64,000 bases of DNA from Loripinus fragilis (lineage: Eukaryota; Mollusca; Bivalvia; Lucinida; Lucinidae): NCBI GenBank assembly GCA_964019695.1, contig OZ026514.1, positions 102,469,845-102,533,844 of the forward strand. Reading direction: 5' to 3'. The notes under the pieces are model-generated. The model saw nothing but the letters and a program-made list of their open reading frames with translations, did no database searches and was not told where the DNA came from. Both the position numbers and the translations under genes were made by a program. Positions 32,846-44,002 of the stretch are shown here, one piece after another. How positions within the stretch are numbered: the stretch's first letter is position 1; every line of letters begins with the position of its first letter.

Positions 32846-35800
32846 CTGCAAAAGAAAAAAAAAATGTTTGAAATTACAGACCTCTTTCTCTCCCTCTCTG
32901 GGGCCCCAGGGGTTTGGAGATCTGGAGAGAAGGGCTAATTATTTTCAGAGAGCTGGGGAGCACTGGTAATTGTTTTCAGGGATTTGGGGAGCTAGATCAT
33001 AGTTTTGGGGATTTAGGGAGTCCTGCAAAAAGGTAAAAAACAAATTTAAAGAATCTCACCTTAAAGGAAAGGCCTTCATTTCGTTTTTTTAATTCTTCGG
33101 CTTCTGGGGGGAAGCCGCCAAGACCCCCCTTAGGAAATATAAATGTATTTACTTCCATGCTAATCTGGATTGGTATTTGTGAAGTAATGGCGAATAATAT
33201 TCACTATTGTGGATTTATAATCCTTAAAATTGTTCATTTTAGGTTGATAATAACGTATTTTGGAACACTCAGAATGCGCCAGATTGCACCATTTTAATTT
33301 TTTTAAAAATCGGACCCCTTAGCACGAATCTGAATCCACATTATTACAGGGCTATCTCTGCGCCTGATATGTATTATTTGATGTAAAAAAGGAAAATTCT
33401 CCATTTGTTCACATTTATTTGGCTTCTGTTGGCTCTTGCCCCCCAGATACCCCTTGTAAAATGTGAATGCATTTATTTATGTACTTACTTGCGTATCTGG
33501 ATTGATCTTGGAGAAAAATATGGCATAAAATTTGGGTTTGTGATAATAACATGCTTTGGAACACTCAGAATGCACCAGATCGCACCATTTTATCATTTTT
33601 TCCGAGAGAGCATCCCCCAGACCCCGCTTTTAAAATGTGAATATATTTATTTTTGTACTAACTTGCACATCTGGATTGATCTTGGAGAAAAATATACAAC
33701 AAAATTTAGGTTGTAATTTATTAATATACTAAAAATTGTTGATTTTTAGGCTGATAATATCATGCATTGGAACACTCACAATGCACCAGATCGCACTATT
33801 TTCATCATTTGTTTCGGGGGGGGGGGGGATACCCCCCTAGCACAAGTGTGAATCCACATCATAACAGGGCTAACTACGCGCCTGGAATGCAATTCTCAAT
33901 CTAGGTAATTAGATGATTTTTATTAAAACTTTGATAAATGCTGATCAGGTATATTCTTACTTGTTGAAACTGAAGTTCAACTTTCGTATAGGGCCTAATA
34001 GCAATTACATTTATAAAAACACTTTCTATGGTTACTAAAATAGATGCTTTCCTTTGTCTAAAAAACTAGTTTCATCTATTTGAAAAAACAGCCCATATCC
34101 CACCAGAAAAACAAATGGTCTAGCTCATGGTGTAGCTGCGTTTAAAAAAAATCTAGAGAGCATTCCTCTATACCCACTCTACCAGGTACAGTGTTAAAGA
34201 AATGTCTCGTTTGGGACGTTTCTTTTACACGGGTGGTTATCAGTGTTAAAGAAAGGTTTCGTTTACACGGGTAGTAATCAGTGTTAAAGAAACATCTCGT
34301 TTGGGACGTTTCTTTTACACGGGTGGTAATCAGTGTTAGAGAAGCGTCTCGTTTACACGAGTGGTAATCAGTGTTAAAGAACGTCTCATTTTGGACGTTT
34401 CTTTTACACGGGTGGTAATCAGTGACAATAGCTTCAAAAAGAGTCAATGGAATCGTTGTGTTCCCTCGACACATTCGGGAACTGGTGAGCTAGCACTCTC
34501 GACAGAAAAACCTTCAAACTGACATATTTAGAAATGGAAATAATTGAAGCAGCGCATTTTGATATTATCGAATATGCTCAGTCAACAGTTGGATGTAGAT
34601 AAAGACTCAAACTAAAGGGGTAATTTCATCTGTGCCCACGCATGGCTTTTCTTTAAACTTTGCATATTAATAACTCGTGATATGCGAACTATTAAAATAA
34701 ATTTATCGAATTAGATAGTTAAGAATTAGACTTAGGAAGCAACCCTGACGTATTTATTTATTTATCTTTATTTAAAGAGGACAGCACATTTAGCGATCAA
34801 CGCTAGTCTACCATGCGTCCCTCTAAAACATATTTACATATATACACAAGTTGAACATATGATTAAAAACATAGAATATGTCAAGTAAAAACGAGCGTAT
34901 AAAACATTTGGCAGCATTTGGTCATGTTAATACAATGTACACATAGACGTAAAAGCTGATAAATGATCATTAAAATTTATGAAAATGATTTAAACTTCAT
35001 GATATAAGTTTTTAGGCTGATAATATCATGCACTGGAACACTCACAATGCACCAGATCGCACTATTTTCATCATTTGTTTCGGGGGGGGGGGGGGGGGGG
35101 GGGATACCTCCCTAGCACAAGTGTGAATCCACATCATAACAGGGCTAACTACGCGCCTGGAATGCAATTCTCAATCTAGGTAATTAGATGATTTTTATTA
35201 AAACTTTGATGAATGCCGATCAGATATATTCTTACTTGTTGAAACTGAAGTTCAACTTTCGCATAGGGCCTAATAGCAATTATAAAAACACTTTCTATGG
35301 TTACTAAAATAGATGCTTTCCTTTGTCTAAAAAATCTAGTTTCATCTATTTGAAAAAACAGCCCATATCCCACCAGAAAACCAAATGGTCTAGCTCATGG
35401 TGTAGCTGCGCCTAATAAAAAATCAAATCTAGAGAGCATTCCTCCATACCAACTCTACCAGGTACAGCAACAGAATTTTAAGGATGGCCTCATCCTTTGA
35501 GCTATATATCATACATTTCATTAAAATAATTATATATCATGTATTCCGTGGCTAAGTCTTATCTTTACACGTATAACGTAAAATACTAAGTGAATATTAA
35601 GTCGCTAGGAAACAAAACAATTTTGTATTTCAAAATATTTAATCGTAATAACGATTTTGTTGGAATGTAAAACGGAAAAGCGGAACAGCCAATGTGAACA
35701 CGGACAGCCAATGGAGCAAACCAGAGGCTTGTTTTGCACGTGCGATGCAGTTGTTGCTCGCTGACAATTACAACACTTCTGGCGAATGAATTCGATGTTC

Positions 35801-38800
35801 GAAGCATATTGCACGGGCAAGTGAGCTTGGCAGCGGACAATCAAATTTATGTCTTTCATGAGGCTATGAACGGTTGCAAAAAAAAATCTTAAGATTCATT
35901 AAAGGCTTGCTTTAAATATGTAAATATTTCATAATACTTCCAAAATATGTAAACCACTAGTGGTTTATCGGTTTTAAAAGATGGCGTTATATCACTCCAA
36001 GATGCGACGTCATGTAGCAATATTATATACTGAGGGAAAAAAGTTTAGCAATTATTTATAATAAGGTTTCCCATAGGCCATCACTGAAGCATTAGAGCTT
36101 TAAAATTGGCAGGTTCGCAAACATGTTGTTTGTTTGAAAATGACCATATGACCACCCGCAAGTGGTCAAAAGAAACGAAATCCAACTTCATAGTGAGGAT
36201 TTGATCTGCTGAGCAGTTTAATTTCAAACTTTATTCAATTGAAAGGGAGGTAATTTGGAAAAATACGATTTTCAACCAAAAACTGTACGAAAAGGGTGAA
36301 TATAACATTCATTTTCAAACCGTTTTTCACTTTCTTGCTTTTGGATCTAAACATTTGACAGAGAGTTGAAATTTTTAGTCGAAAACTATTCGCACTATTG
36401 CCAAATAAGCTGTTTTAGCAAGGGGGCATAAAATCAGTCTTTACATTATGTGAAATGTCAATCTTTTAATGTAATCGTACTCGTGAACGTTTGTCAACAT
36501 ATATTTTTGACACTATGTAATTAAATGTCCTATTTCTTCTAAACTGTGAATCCTCAAAGTATATTGCTAAACTATTTTCCCTCAGTATACAATTGTTCAC
36601 TTCAATGAGGTAGACATTAGGGTTTATCTACCCGAAAAAGTGAAATTGTATCCAGGTCGCTAGGCCGAGGTGAATATCACTTTAAGGGTAGATAAATCTT
36701 TATGTCTACCGAAATTGAGACAATAACTGCTTTGTTATATGACTTTTTAATTAAGAATGAAAATTTTGCTACTTTCTCTTTTGTTGTTAAAGACATGTTC
36801 AACCTTCAATCTAAGACACCTAAAGACTTTCTCACAAGTTTTAGCAACTGTTATTTAAATACTATTATGTTGTATTTTGTATTTTCAAATGTATATTAAT
36901 TATCTTAGTGAGGAATATATAATTATCATCAAAATGTTTTTTACAGTTTGTTTATCCAAACAAAGATAAATAAGCAAACAAAACAAAACTGTTGTAAAAA
37001 TTCATGAAAAGCTTTAATTTACCTGTTGGGAGGTGAAACAGCAAATCATGTCAATTTCATGCAGCATATGCTAGTTTCACACTCATCATGCTTGTTTTAG
37101 CTCTCTAGAGGGTAATATCGCAGAAGTGTAAAAACTATTAACTTCTGGAAACTAGTTCAAGCTTGTTTTCAAGCAATATTAACTTGTGGACCGGTTTAGA
37201 CCAGCTTCCAGATTTTTGAAGATCAATTGGGCCAATCAGGAGACAGGATTCTCTCAAGCCATATAACAAAAATTAATGTCAACTTACCCAGTCTTGGCAA
37301 AATTCGACCACATTGTCATAACAGTTTTTGCTACTTGGATGTCCTTCTCTGTATAAGAGATTATTTTCCCAGTGCTTTCCATGAAGTGCATGAGTCCTTG
37401 AGGAAACCCAAAAACAAAGAAAATATCGTCCGCATGGTTGGCTTTTGTTGGCCCCTGTAGCCATGATGGCGTGTCTATCAAATGCGTGGTTGGTGCAGTA
37501 GAGAATTGATAAATGTAAGTTTGACGGTTCGATCCCCGTGTGTGTAACCCAGCAGTGGCGACCATAGGAGCATTCATGCTGCAGTGCGTTCTCATATCGA
37601 TAAGTTTACGGTTTCTAGCGATGTCGTCATTTGGTGCAGTCCAGTTAGTGTACTCTAAGATAAGCAAATCAATTGAGGATTGTGATATATTCTTTGCATC
37701 TTTGAAAATGCCCTCTAGTGTAGAGGGAATGAATTGTCTTTCGTACGCATCTCTTGGAATTTTGAATTGTTCGAGACTAGTAATGTTCAACGCTAGTTCT
37801 TGTGCAATATAAGGAAGAAATAAACCACCATCAATACTGGTGCTACCCATTATAAAGTCTATACTTTGCAGCATATCTAGAGACGCTTGTGATGCTTTTC
37901 TAGGGTCCATCATGTACTGAGGATACATGGGAGCAAAGTCACTGTCCAAAGTGGGATGTGCGTCAGGGCTGAACGCACTTAGGCTCTTCATTACACTGGC
38001 TACTTCGTCAGTACCTTTACTCCTCAAACAAGATAAGACGACATCATGATCAGCCGCAGTACACCCAAGTTTATTTGCAAAACTGGCGAACACATTATCA
38101 GCGTACTCTTCAGTGCTAAAGGCCCAAGAACTTGTAATACCTCCGCTCTCAGCTATGCCTCGTTGGAAAAGCCCTTTATTGCCAGGAAATAGACTTTGAT
38201 ATACAACGCTGCTCCCTCCAGCTGACTCCCCGAAAATAGTGACGTTGTTCACATCCCCACCAAATGACCCAATATTTGTATTCACCCATCTAATAGCTAA
38301 ATGTTGATCCCATAATCCAAAATTTGCATATCGCTCTTTTGTTCGTAGGAACCCCATCTCTGCGACTCTGTAGTTTATTGTTACGACAATGACGTCCCCG
38401 AAAACACTGAGGTTTTCTCCTGGATACATGGCTGAAGTCCCGGATGTAAATCCTCCACCATGAATCCATACCATCACAGGCAGCTTGGCTCCTGGCCTGC
38501 AAGATAGTGACATACAGTATATAACCTAGAAAATACGAACAACTTGCTGATTCAAACTAAAGGGGTACGTGCATTAAGGGACTATTTTGGCCACCTCCAG
38601 AGCCAAACACTGAAACTTGCTTTTCAAGTGGTGAGGTTGGCGCCGTTGAACCGGTTTGGGCCCTCCAGTGGAAGTACATTTTTACTGACCGTTCCAAGGC
38701 GGTGCTTCTTTTGTGGATCGTTTTTGTAAGTTATGCTTCATGTTGGTGTGTGTTGATATTTCGTTGTTTTACTTGTAGCCTTCTGGTCACCTGCTGGGAA

Positions 38801-41800
38801 AGAGCTGACCTCTAGGCCGTCATGTTTGTTGTGTTTTGTCACTTTCCCAAATATGTCATGGTCCACATTAGAATTAAGGGTGAGGTTGGCGCCGTAAAAC
38901 TGGTTTAAGCCCTCCAGTAAAATATTTTACTGACCGTTCCAAGGCGGTACTTCTTTTGTGGATCTTTTATGTTTTTGTTCTGTCTTGTGTTTGCTATGTT
39001 TTGTGCGCGTCTGTTTATATGTGCTTCGTGGTCACCTGCTGGGAAAGGGCTGACCTCTTTGCTCTCGTTTGTGGTGTCTTCTGTGAGTTTGTCACTTTCC
39101 CATTGGTATCCTGGGTCAGGTGTGGTACTTGATTGTATCGATTCCTGATCTTTGCAACCTTACTTACTTTCACCAATTTCTTTTGATTGGTTTATTAGAA
39201 GAATAATTGAAGGCATTAATTTAAGTTTTACTGTTACTACGGTAACAAAAATGGCCGACAAAATAGGCTTTAAACAGAGAAATTGCTATCTGGGACGAAA
39301 TGTAAGGCATTTGGATACCGATTTTTTAAAGAATTAGATATCAACACAGCTAAATACCAAACAATCCTTTTAATATGTTGTGTTCCGTGGTGATTTTCAT
39401 CTTCTGTTAAAATATATTTTTGGTATTTGCTTGCTCTCTATGTTACTTTCTCTGTCAAACCTCTATAATTTGCTCCAAAATGGTCATTTTTTTATTTTCA
39501 GCCTATTTTGGCGGCCATTTTTGTTACCGTAGCAACGGTAAAAGTCAAAGTAATTTGAGACTTTCACACTTTGGTTATTGTTCTAATAAACAAATAAGAA
39601 CGAATTGGTAAAAAAACAATTTTTATATTTTAGCCTCATACGGGGGCCAAACAAGCTCCTTAATAATTCAGGTGATTTTCTAAAATTCCAAGGTTTGGGC
39701 AAAATTGAAACCGGCCGTCTGCAATGTTGACATTTTATGAATGGAAGTCACGTGGTAGCGTAACACAGTTATTAGGCCAAGCTATTTTAATATTGTTTTA
39801 TTGTAGCTTGGGGTCTTAGAATAGAACATATTTCTATGGCGTTTTTTTGTGCGCGTTTTTTGCCCGCTTTTTAGGCAAAACCTCAACAAAATCTGGACCA
39901 GAACAGAATTCAGAACCCGAAAAGGTCTACGCCCATGATGCACTGACAAATGCCTACATTCATTGTGTAGAAATGAGATGCCAGTGAGAAAAGCTGCAAA
40001 ACTGTACAACATACCCCACAGTACTTTGAGAGACAGCCTGTCCGGTAGAGTGCATATAGATACTTTGCTTTTACACAGTGAAACCGTTCTCCCCCCCCCA
40101 CCGCCCCCCCAATTTTGTATTATATGAAAGTTGAATGTTGTTAAAAAAAAACAATATTAAAATTATGCTTGGCCTTAATTTTGAGTTTTTGTGCGGGAAT
40201 AGTGTTACGTCACTCACTAGGCGGATATAGGTTAAACCAAAATGGCGGACATAAATTTTACCATGTTTACAAAACCTTCGGTTTTCATAGTAGGATGTTG
40301 GTTCAGAGTAAGGATTTATCTACGGTCGAATGCAAAAATGATGCATAAATAAGTCAAGCATATTTAATTTTGCATGCGTCCGTTGTTTTATAGTTAGAAT
40401 TACCAATAAAGCTTAGCGGGGCGCAGTTTGGTCACTCGAGGATATTATATAAATATTACATTCCCTGAGAGGGTGATAGTCGATAATATCATCCCGAGGA
40501 ATGTGATTATCAACCGAGGCGCAGCCGAGGTTGAAAATCATATTTCGAGGGATGATATTTTTGACTTTCACCCTCTCAGGGAATGTAATATTTATTTTAT
40601 TATACCGAACAGAACATTCTAGATCCTTTATTTTCTACCGTTTGTTTTCTCTTAGACTTACCATGGTGAGGGGAGTTCCAAAGGGAATGCATGAATGAAA
40701 GATATATTTTTCACAAAAATGGTTCTGTTTTTAAAAGTTTGAATGCTCGAACTGACGTTCGGTTAAATAAATTACGTCATAAAAACTGATGACGTCAAAC
40801 TTCATACCAAGCAGCGTCATTTAAATGGAGATACTTTACCGTATACGGTTTTGATGCAAACTAGAAAATTTCGCCTAATCGGCCCAAATTTGGTCTCAAC
40901 ATGTTCCGCTCGTCCTAACTAAGAAAACGAGTACCCACACTTTATTTCTGACCATGAACAGCGAAGTTATTGGGAGTTGAAAGTGGCCAAAATCATGCCT
41001 CATGTCCGCCATTGCTGTAGAACGTATCCTGACGTGAACGAACCGTACGCGCATTGCCGTTGCGCATCAGACGAACGACTGATATTTTGCATTATTATAC
41101 CTCACATAGAATTCCTATGTAAAACCTCCATAAGCCGGCAGGTGCTAATTTCGACTATCACCCTGCGATAATTTCGACTATCACATGTGCGCCGCAGATG
41201 CGCGTACGGTTCGTTTACTCGAAGAGACGCTAACTTACAATGGCGGATAGTACATGTATGAGCCATGGCGTGATCACTTAAAACTCCCAATAACTTCGTT
41301 ATTTGTGGACAGAAACATAAAGTGTGGGTACTCGTTTTCTTAGTTAGAATGAGCGGAACACTTTGAAACCAAAATTGAGCAGATCAGGCGAAATTTTCTG
41401 TTTTGCAACAAAACCGCATCATTTTAGCCTACAGTGTTGATTTCCGCGACGCTGCAAGCTAAGTAGCCTTAAGTGTTTGAAGTCATCAGTGATAATAAGG
41501 CACGATTTGTTTACGATCACGACCAGCTTGAGGACTCAAACTGTTTACAAACCCAATCCTTTTGTGAAAGATATTATTTCAATCATTCGTACTTTTTTAC
41601 ACATTGCGTTGTCTTTGAAACTTCTCTCACCATGGTTAGAAAATAAAGGAATAATGTTCGGTATAATAAAATAAATATAACATTCTTGAGAGGGTGCTAG
41701 TCGAAAATATCATCCCTCGAAATATGATTATCAACCTCGGCTGCGCCTCGGTTGATAATCACATTCCTCGGGATGATATTTTCGACTAGCACCTCGGTTG

Positions 41801-43544
41801 TTAATCACATTCCTCGGGATGATATTTTCGACTAGCACCCTCTCAAAAATGTTATATTTATATAATATCACCCGCTGCTATGGCAAACGAGTGACAGTGT
41901 TCGCCGTCACTATAGCAGCGGGTGATATTATAAAATATCAGTCGTTCGTCTATGGAAGTTTTGTATGGGGAATTCACGTGAGGTATAATAAAATAAAATA
42001 TGTTTTGGGTGGGTTAAAGAAAGGTCTCGTTTGGGACGTTTCTTGTACACGGGTGGTAATCAGTGTTCAAGAAAGGTCTCGTTTTGGACGTTTCTTTTAC
42101 ACGGGTGGTAATCAGTGTTCAAGAAAGGTCTCGTTTTGGACGTTTCTTTTACACGGGTGGTAATCAGTGTTCAAGAAAGGTCTCGTTTTGGACGTTTCTT
42201 TTACACGGGTGGTAATCAGTGTTCAAGAAAGGTCTCGTTTTGGACGTTTCTTTTACACGGGTGGTAATCAGGTCTCGTTTTGGACGTTTCTTTTACACCG
42301 GTGGTAATCAGTGTTAAAGAAACGTCTCGTTTGGGACGTTTCTTTTACATGGGTGGTTGTCAGTGTTAAATACACGGGTGGTAATCAGTGACAATAACTT
42401 CAAAATGAGTCAACGGAATTGTGTTCCTTCGACACATTCGGGAACTCTCGACAGAAAAACCTTCATAATGACATATTTAGAAATGAAAATAATTCAAGCA
42501 GCGCATTTTGATACTATCGAATATGCAAAGACTCAGACAAAGTTGGATGTAGATAAAAGCTCATATTAAACTTTTGACCACTAGCCCCTTGGGAATGTGT
42601 CAGCATCTGCGTTTGAATTGTACATATGCGATAAGTACCAAATTTCATATTCTGAGCCATTTCTATTCTTAGACAATAAACAGGAAGGGTGGGTGCTTCT
42701 TTGCGGCCTTATAGACTAAACACCAATCGGGAAAGCCCGGCACACTTTGAGATTCGAATCAAGCCTCGGGTGTACGTAAGGTGCATTACACTTAGTACCA
42801 TGTACGAAAAAGCTCCATTGTGTTAGCCGGAACTGGCGTTAGGAAAATTAATTTTGTAGAATGTGAGTTCAGCTCAATTAAAATCCATTATTCTGTAAAC
42901 AGAATAAATGAAGTTTATGTTTTTTTTTTAAATAAAATATCGCAATAGCGATATTTTATTGAAAAAAATCATTAATAACATCTTGTGGAATGTTGTAACA
43001 GTCTGTTTCGCTGCACTAGAATTTGCTTTTGTATTGGCATGGTTTCTGTGACGTCAGCGTCACGTTATGTAGCGTCAGTGTTACGTTATCAAAGTAGATC
43101 CTCGATGTACATCCGAGGTCTGATTCCACGGAATTCCACGGAATCGGCCGAGGCAGTTCTGATTGGACTAAATACGAACCTAGGGCTTCTTCCTGGCAGG
43201 AAAACATTCAAAAACAAGCAATCTTCTGATACATTCAATGGGACGGTGCCAAGACCTTGACCTTGTAAACAAGCTGCTCCATTATCCGTAGCAGAAAAGG
43301 GTGATGAAAACCGAGTCTTTGGAACAGGTCTGTTGAATCTATTTTGTCCCACTGGAGGCTCGCCATAGGGAATCCCCAGAAACTTGGTTACGTCATAGGC
43401 TTGTCTGTCAAAGATTATAGTTTCGGTTGTTCCGACGATATCACCGACAGGCGTGCTGACACTGACTGTTGACTTTCCTGTTAGAAAAAGTCCATCAGTT
43501 TCCAAACACAGTAAAAGAATTAAGACTAATTTTAACGATTCCAT
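32674..43544 (-). CDS. secreted type-B carboxylesterase / cholinesterase-like, complete, 3 exons
   Basis: Ester hydrolase of the alpha/beta-hydrolase fold. Exons 43544-43180, 38496-37288 and 32845-32674 join in frame to 581 residues. A signal peptide (about 1-20, LVLILLLCL core) points to secretion. FLGIPYGEPPVG, the EDCLFLNV signature (residues 107-114), the HGGG oxyanion hole (134-137) and FGESAGG with Ser 213 are all visible. The acid position reads IDGGLF, with Asp 344 where family members usually have Glu, and His 476 lies in ANHADDIFFVFG. Cys 92 and Cys 109 fit the first conserved disulfide. A full triad argues against a neuroligin. No C-terminal membrane helix or GPI pattern was seen. 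The exact substrate cannot be told. Length fits the family (about 540-600). Confidence 0.94.
33230..33850. repeat. diverged tandem repeat, 'CACTCAGAATGC(G/A)CCAGAT' units
   Basis: Three units share GGAACACTCAGAATGCACCA, GATCGCACCATTTT and a pyrimidine-rich CCCCCAGACCCC or its G-rich equivalent, at about 33260, 33555 and 33765. Another unit is at 35033. Confidence 0.65.
33748..34198 (+). repeat. ~455-bp direct duplication, copy 1
   Basis: From TTTTTAGGCTGATAATATCA to CTACCAGGTACAG. Matches 35011-35468 with few differences that I can see (a longer G run and a short indel). A minisatellite begins exactly where this copy ends. Confidence 0.9.
34191..34428 (+). repeat. 52/38-bp minisatellite, array 1
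   Basis: Five units of 'TGTTAAAGAAACGTCTCGTT' + 'GGGACGTTTCTTTTACACG' + 'GGTGGTAATCAG'; two are shortened to about 38 bases by loss of the inner hairpin arm. Each full unit can fold AAACGTC against GACGTTT. A second array with the same flanking sequence is at 42.01 kb. Confidence 0.9.
35011..35468 (+). repeat. ~455-bp direct duplication, copy 2
   Basis: Near-identical to 33748-34198. It contains a run of about 22 G (35082-35103) and ends at the same GGTACAG, but is followed by different sequence rather than the minisatellite. Confidence 0.9.
35590..35930 (-). repeat. dispersed repeat, reverse copy of 20.98-21.37 kb
   Basis: Reverse complement shares CACGTGCAAAACAAGCCTCT and TTGGCTGTCCGTGTTCA with the 21-kb copy. 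Short minus-strand frames inside have no known product. Confidence 0.75.
36588..37268 (-). mobile_element. interrupted copy of the element intact at 62886-63140
   Basis: Left part (36588-36712) holds CAATGAGGTAGACAT and GGGTAGATAAATC; right part (37130-37268) holds GAAACTAGTTC, GACCGGTTTAGACCAG and CAGGAGACAGGATTCTCTCA in reverse orientation. About 420 bases of unrelated AT-rich sequence separate them. It ends ~20 bases before the donor of esterase exon 2. Confidence 0.65.
37288..38496 (-). CDS. esterase exon 2 (catalytic core)
   Basis: 1209 bp from TCTTGCAG (acceptor ending at 38497) to GTAAGT. It carries the oxyanion hole HGGG, the nucleophile motif GESAGG, the acid motif SIDGG and the His motif NHADD. 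It starts with one base of a split Arg (AG|G) and ends with two bases of a split Gly, in phase with exons 1 and 3. Confidence 0.96.
38630..39075 (+). repeat. two tandem copies of a ~205-bp repeat
   Basis: GGTGAGGTTGGCGCCGTTGA and GGTGAGGTTGGCGCCGTAAA start copies at 38631 and 38879. Both continue with CCCTCCAGT, CTGACCGTTCCAAGGCGGT and TCACCTGCTGGGAAAG. Not coding. Confidence 0.75.
39186..39597. mobile_element. ~410-bp foldback element
   Basis: Inverted arms: TTTACTGTTACTACGGTAAC with AAAAATGGCCG on the left, GGCCATTTTTGTTACCGTAG with CAACGGTAAA on the right. The pairing continues outward through TTGGTTTATTAGAAGAATAA. No frame inside. Confidence 0.8.
40430..41870. repeat. large inverted repeat (~1.4 kb foldback)
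   Basis: Left arm features (GAGAGGGTGATAGTCGATAA, TTCTTAGTTAGGACGAG reversed, GCCATTGCTGTAGAACG, AACCGTACGCGCAT) return in opposite order and strand on the right, centred near 41100. The outer ends contain their own hairpin around CGAGGCGCAGCCGAGGTTG. One arm also occurs at 63130-63785. Confidence 0.85.
41855..41995. repeat. hairpin 'ATATCACCCGCTGCTATGGC', also at 61.9-62.0 kb
   Basis: TATAATATCACCCGCTGCTA pairs with TAGCAGCGGGTGATATTATA. The following CAGTCGTTCGTCTATGGAAG and GTATGGGGAATTCACGTGAG are found reversed at 61895-61945. Confidence 0.75.
42011..42380 (+). repeat. 52-bp minisatellite, array 2
   Basis: About eight units of GAAAGGTCTCGTTTTGGACG + TTTCTTTTACACGGGTGGTA + ATCAGTGTTCAA, the last ones shortened. 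The sequence after it (GTGACAATAACTTCAAAATG ... GAACTCTCGACAGAAAAACC) also follows array 1, so both derive from one mobile or duplicated unit. Confidence 0.9.
42725..43166. mobile_element. MITE, 'CCTCGG-TGTACAT' family, copy 3
   Basis: Ends CAATCGGGAAAG ... CCTCGGGTGTACGTAAGG and CTCGATGTACATCCGAGGTC ... CTGATTGG; central ATCGCAATAGCGAT palindrome. Its right edge lies ~13 bases from the end of esterase exon 1. Confidence 0.75.
43180..43544 (-). CDS. esterase exon 1 (start, signal peptide)
   Basis: 365 bp from ATG, which has G at -3 and G at +4, to CCCTAG before a GTTCGT donor. It encodes 121 residues: signal peptide, VSTPVGDIVGTTE, FLGIPYGEPPVG, the first cysteine pair and EDCLFLNVFLPG. The frame remains open for 30 codons past the donor, but only splicing at 43180 gives the expected continuation RPGAKLPVMVWIHGGG in phase with exon 2. 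Confidence 0.9.
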
Positions 43545-43598
43545 TTCAAATTAATGATAGGCAGTGTTAGTATATTTCAAAAATGACCTGGTAATTTA

Positions 43599-43604
43599 TT
43601 TATA
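43599..43604 (-). promoter_or_regulatory. possible TATA box of the esterase gene
   Basis: The minus strand reads GTATAAATAAATTACC, with TATAAA 55-60 bases before the ATG. Initiation about 30 bases downstream would leave a 5' UTR of some 30 bases. Position is the only support. Confidence 0.4.
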
Positions 43605-43752
43605 CTTTTTTGTTCAAGGGCTGGTTATAAAGGATTTTGCCGTGCTGTTTTAGTTTTTTAAATTATAAAACAGTGAAATAAACTGTGGGTATTTTGATAA
43701 GGTGATGCCCATGCTGCGCTTCGAGATTTGTATTTGTTCCTTATACTAACCC

Positions 43753-44002
43753 TTAACCCTTAAAGCGCCAATCACGACTGCAGCTGACGACAAATTTTAA
43801 GACATCGTTTCCAATTTTCGAAAAAAATAAGGAATGCTATTTCATGAGAAACGTCTACCAGATGAGAATCGTCTGATGCTATTATTATATCTATTACTAT
43901 ATCATTACTAGTATTTGTTTGTTTTGTTTTGTTTTTTAAAAAAAAAGCAGCAAAATTGAAATTGTCTTCTGCTGCAAATTACAGGTGGCGCTTTGTGATT
44001 TA
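43753..44002. mobile_element. MITE, 'AAGCGCC' family, copy E
   Basis: Left end TTAACCCTTAAAGCGCCAAT, right end CTGCTGCAAATTACAGGTGG then CGCTTTG. The inner part carries an extra TG-rich insertion (about 43870-43930). It lies ~200 bases upstream of the esterase ATG. Confidence 0.8.

Larger units (their letters stand above)
32846..37287 (-). other. esterase intron 2
   Basis: 4.4 kb bounded by GTAAGT and TTGCAG. It holds a direct ~455-bp duplication, a minisatellite, the inverted copy of the 21-kb repeat and a large foldback-derived block at 36.59-37.27 kb. No other gene recognised on either strand. Confidence 0.85.
38497..43179 (-). other. esterase intron 1
   Basis: 4.7 kb. The donor is GTTCGT, weaker than the usual GTAAGT. 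Contents: a twice-repeated block (38630-39075), a foldback (39186-39597), the 1.4-kb inverted repeat (40.43-41.87 kb), a minisatellite (42.01 kb) and a MITE whose end lies about ten bases from the donor. Confidence 0.85.

Noticed and set aside
37500..37560. tRNA box B-like GGTTCGATCCCCGTG
   Set aside because: Falls inside the coding sequence of esterase exon 2 and has no matching box A or stems.
38290..38502. Alternative minus-strand frame within the esterase exon
   Set aside because: A shadow of the catalytic core in another frame.
41798..42163. 121-codon frame with repeating residues
   Set aside because: Runs through the minisatellite; the periodicity comes from the DNA repeat.
42011..42380. 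Regular repeats resembling a CRISPR array
   Set aside because: Units are contiguous without unique spacers and the genome is eukaryotic; an ordinary minisatellite.
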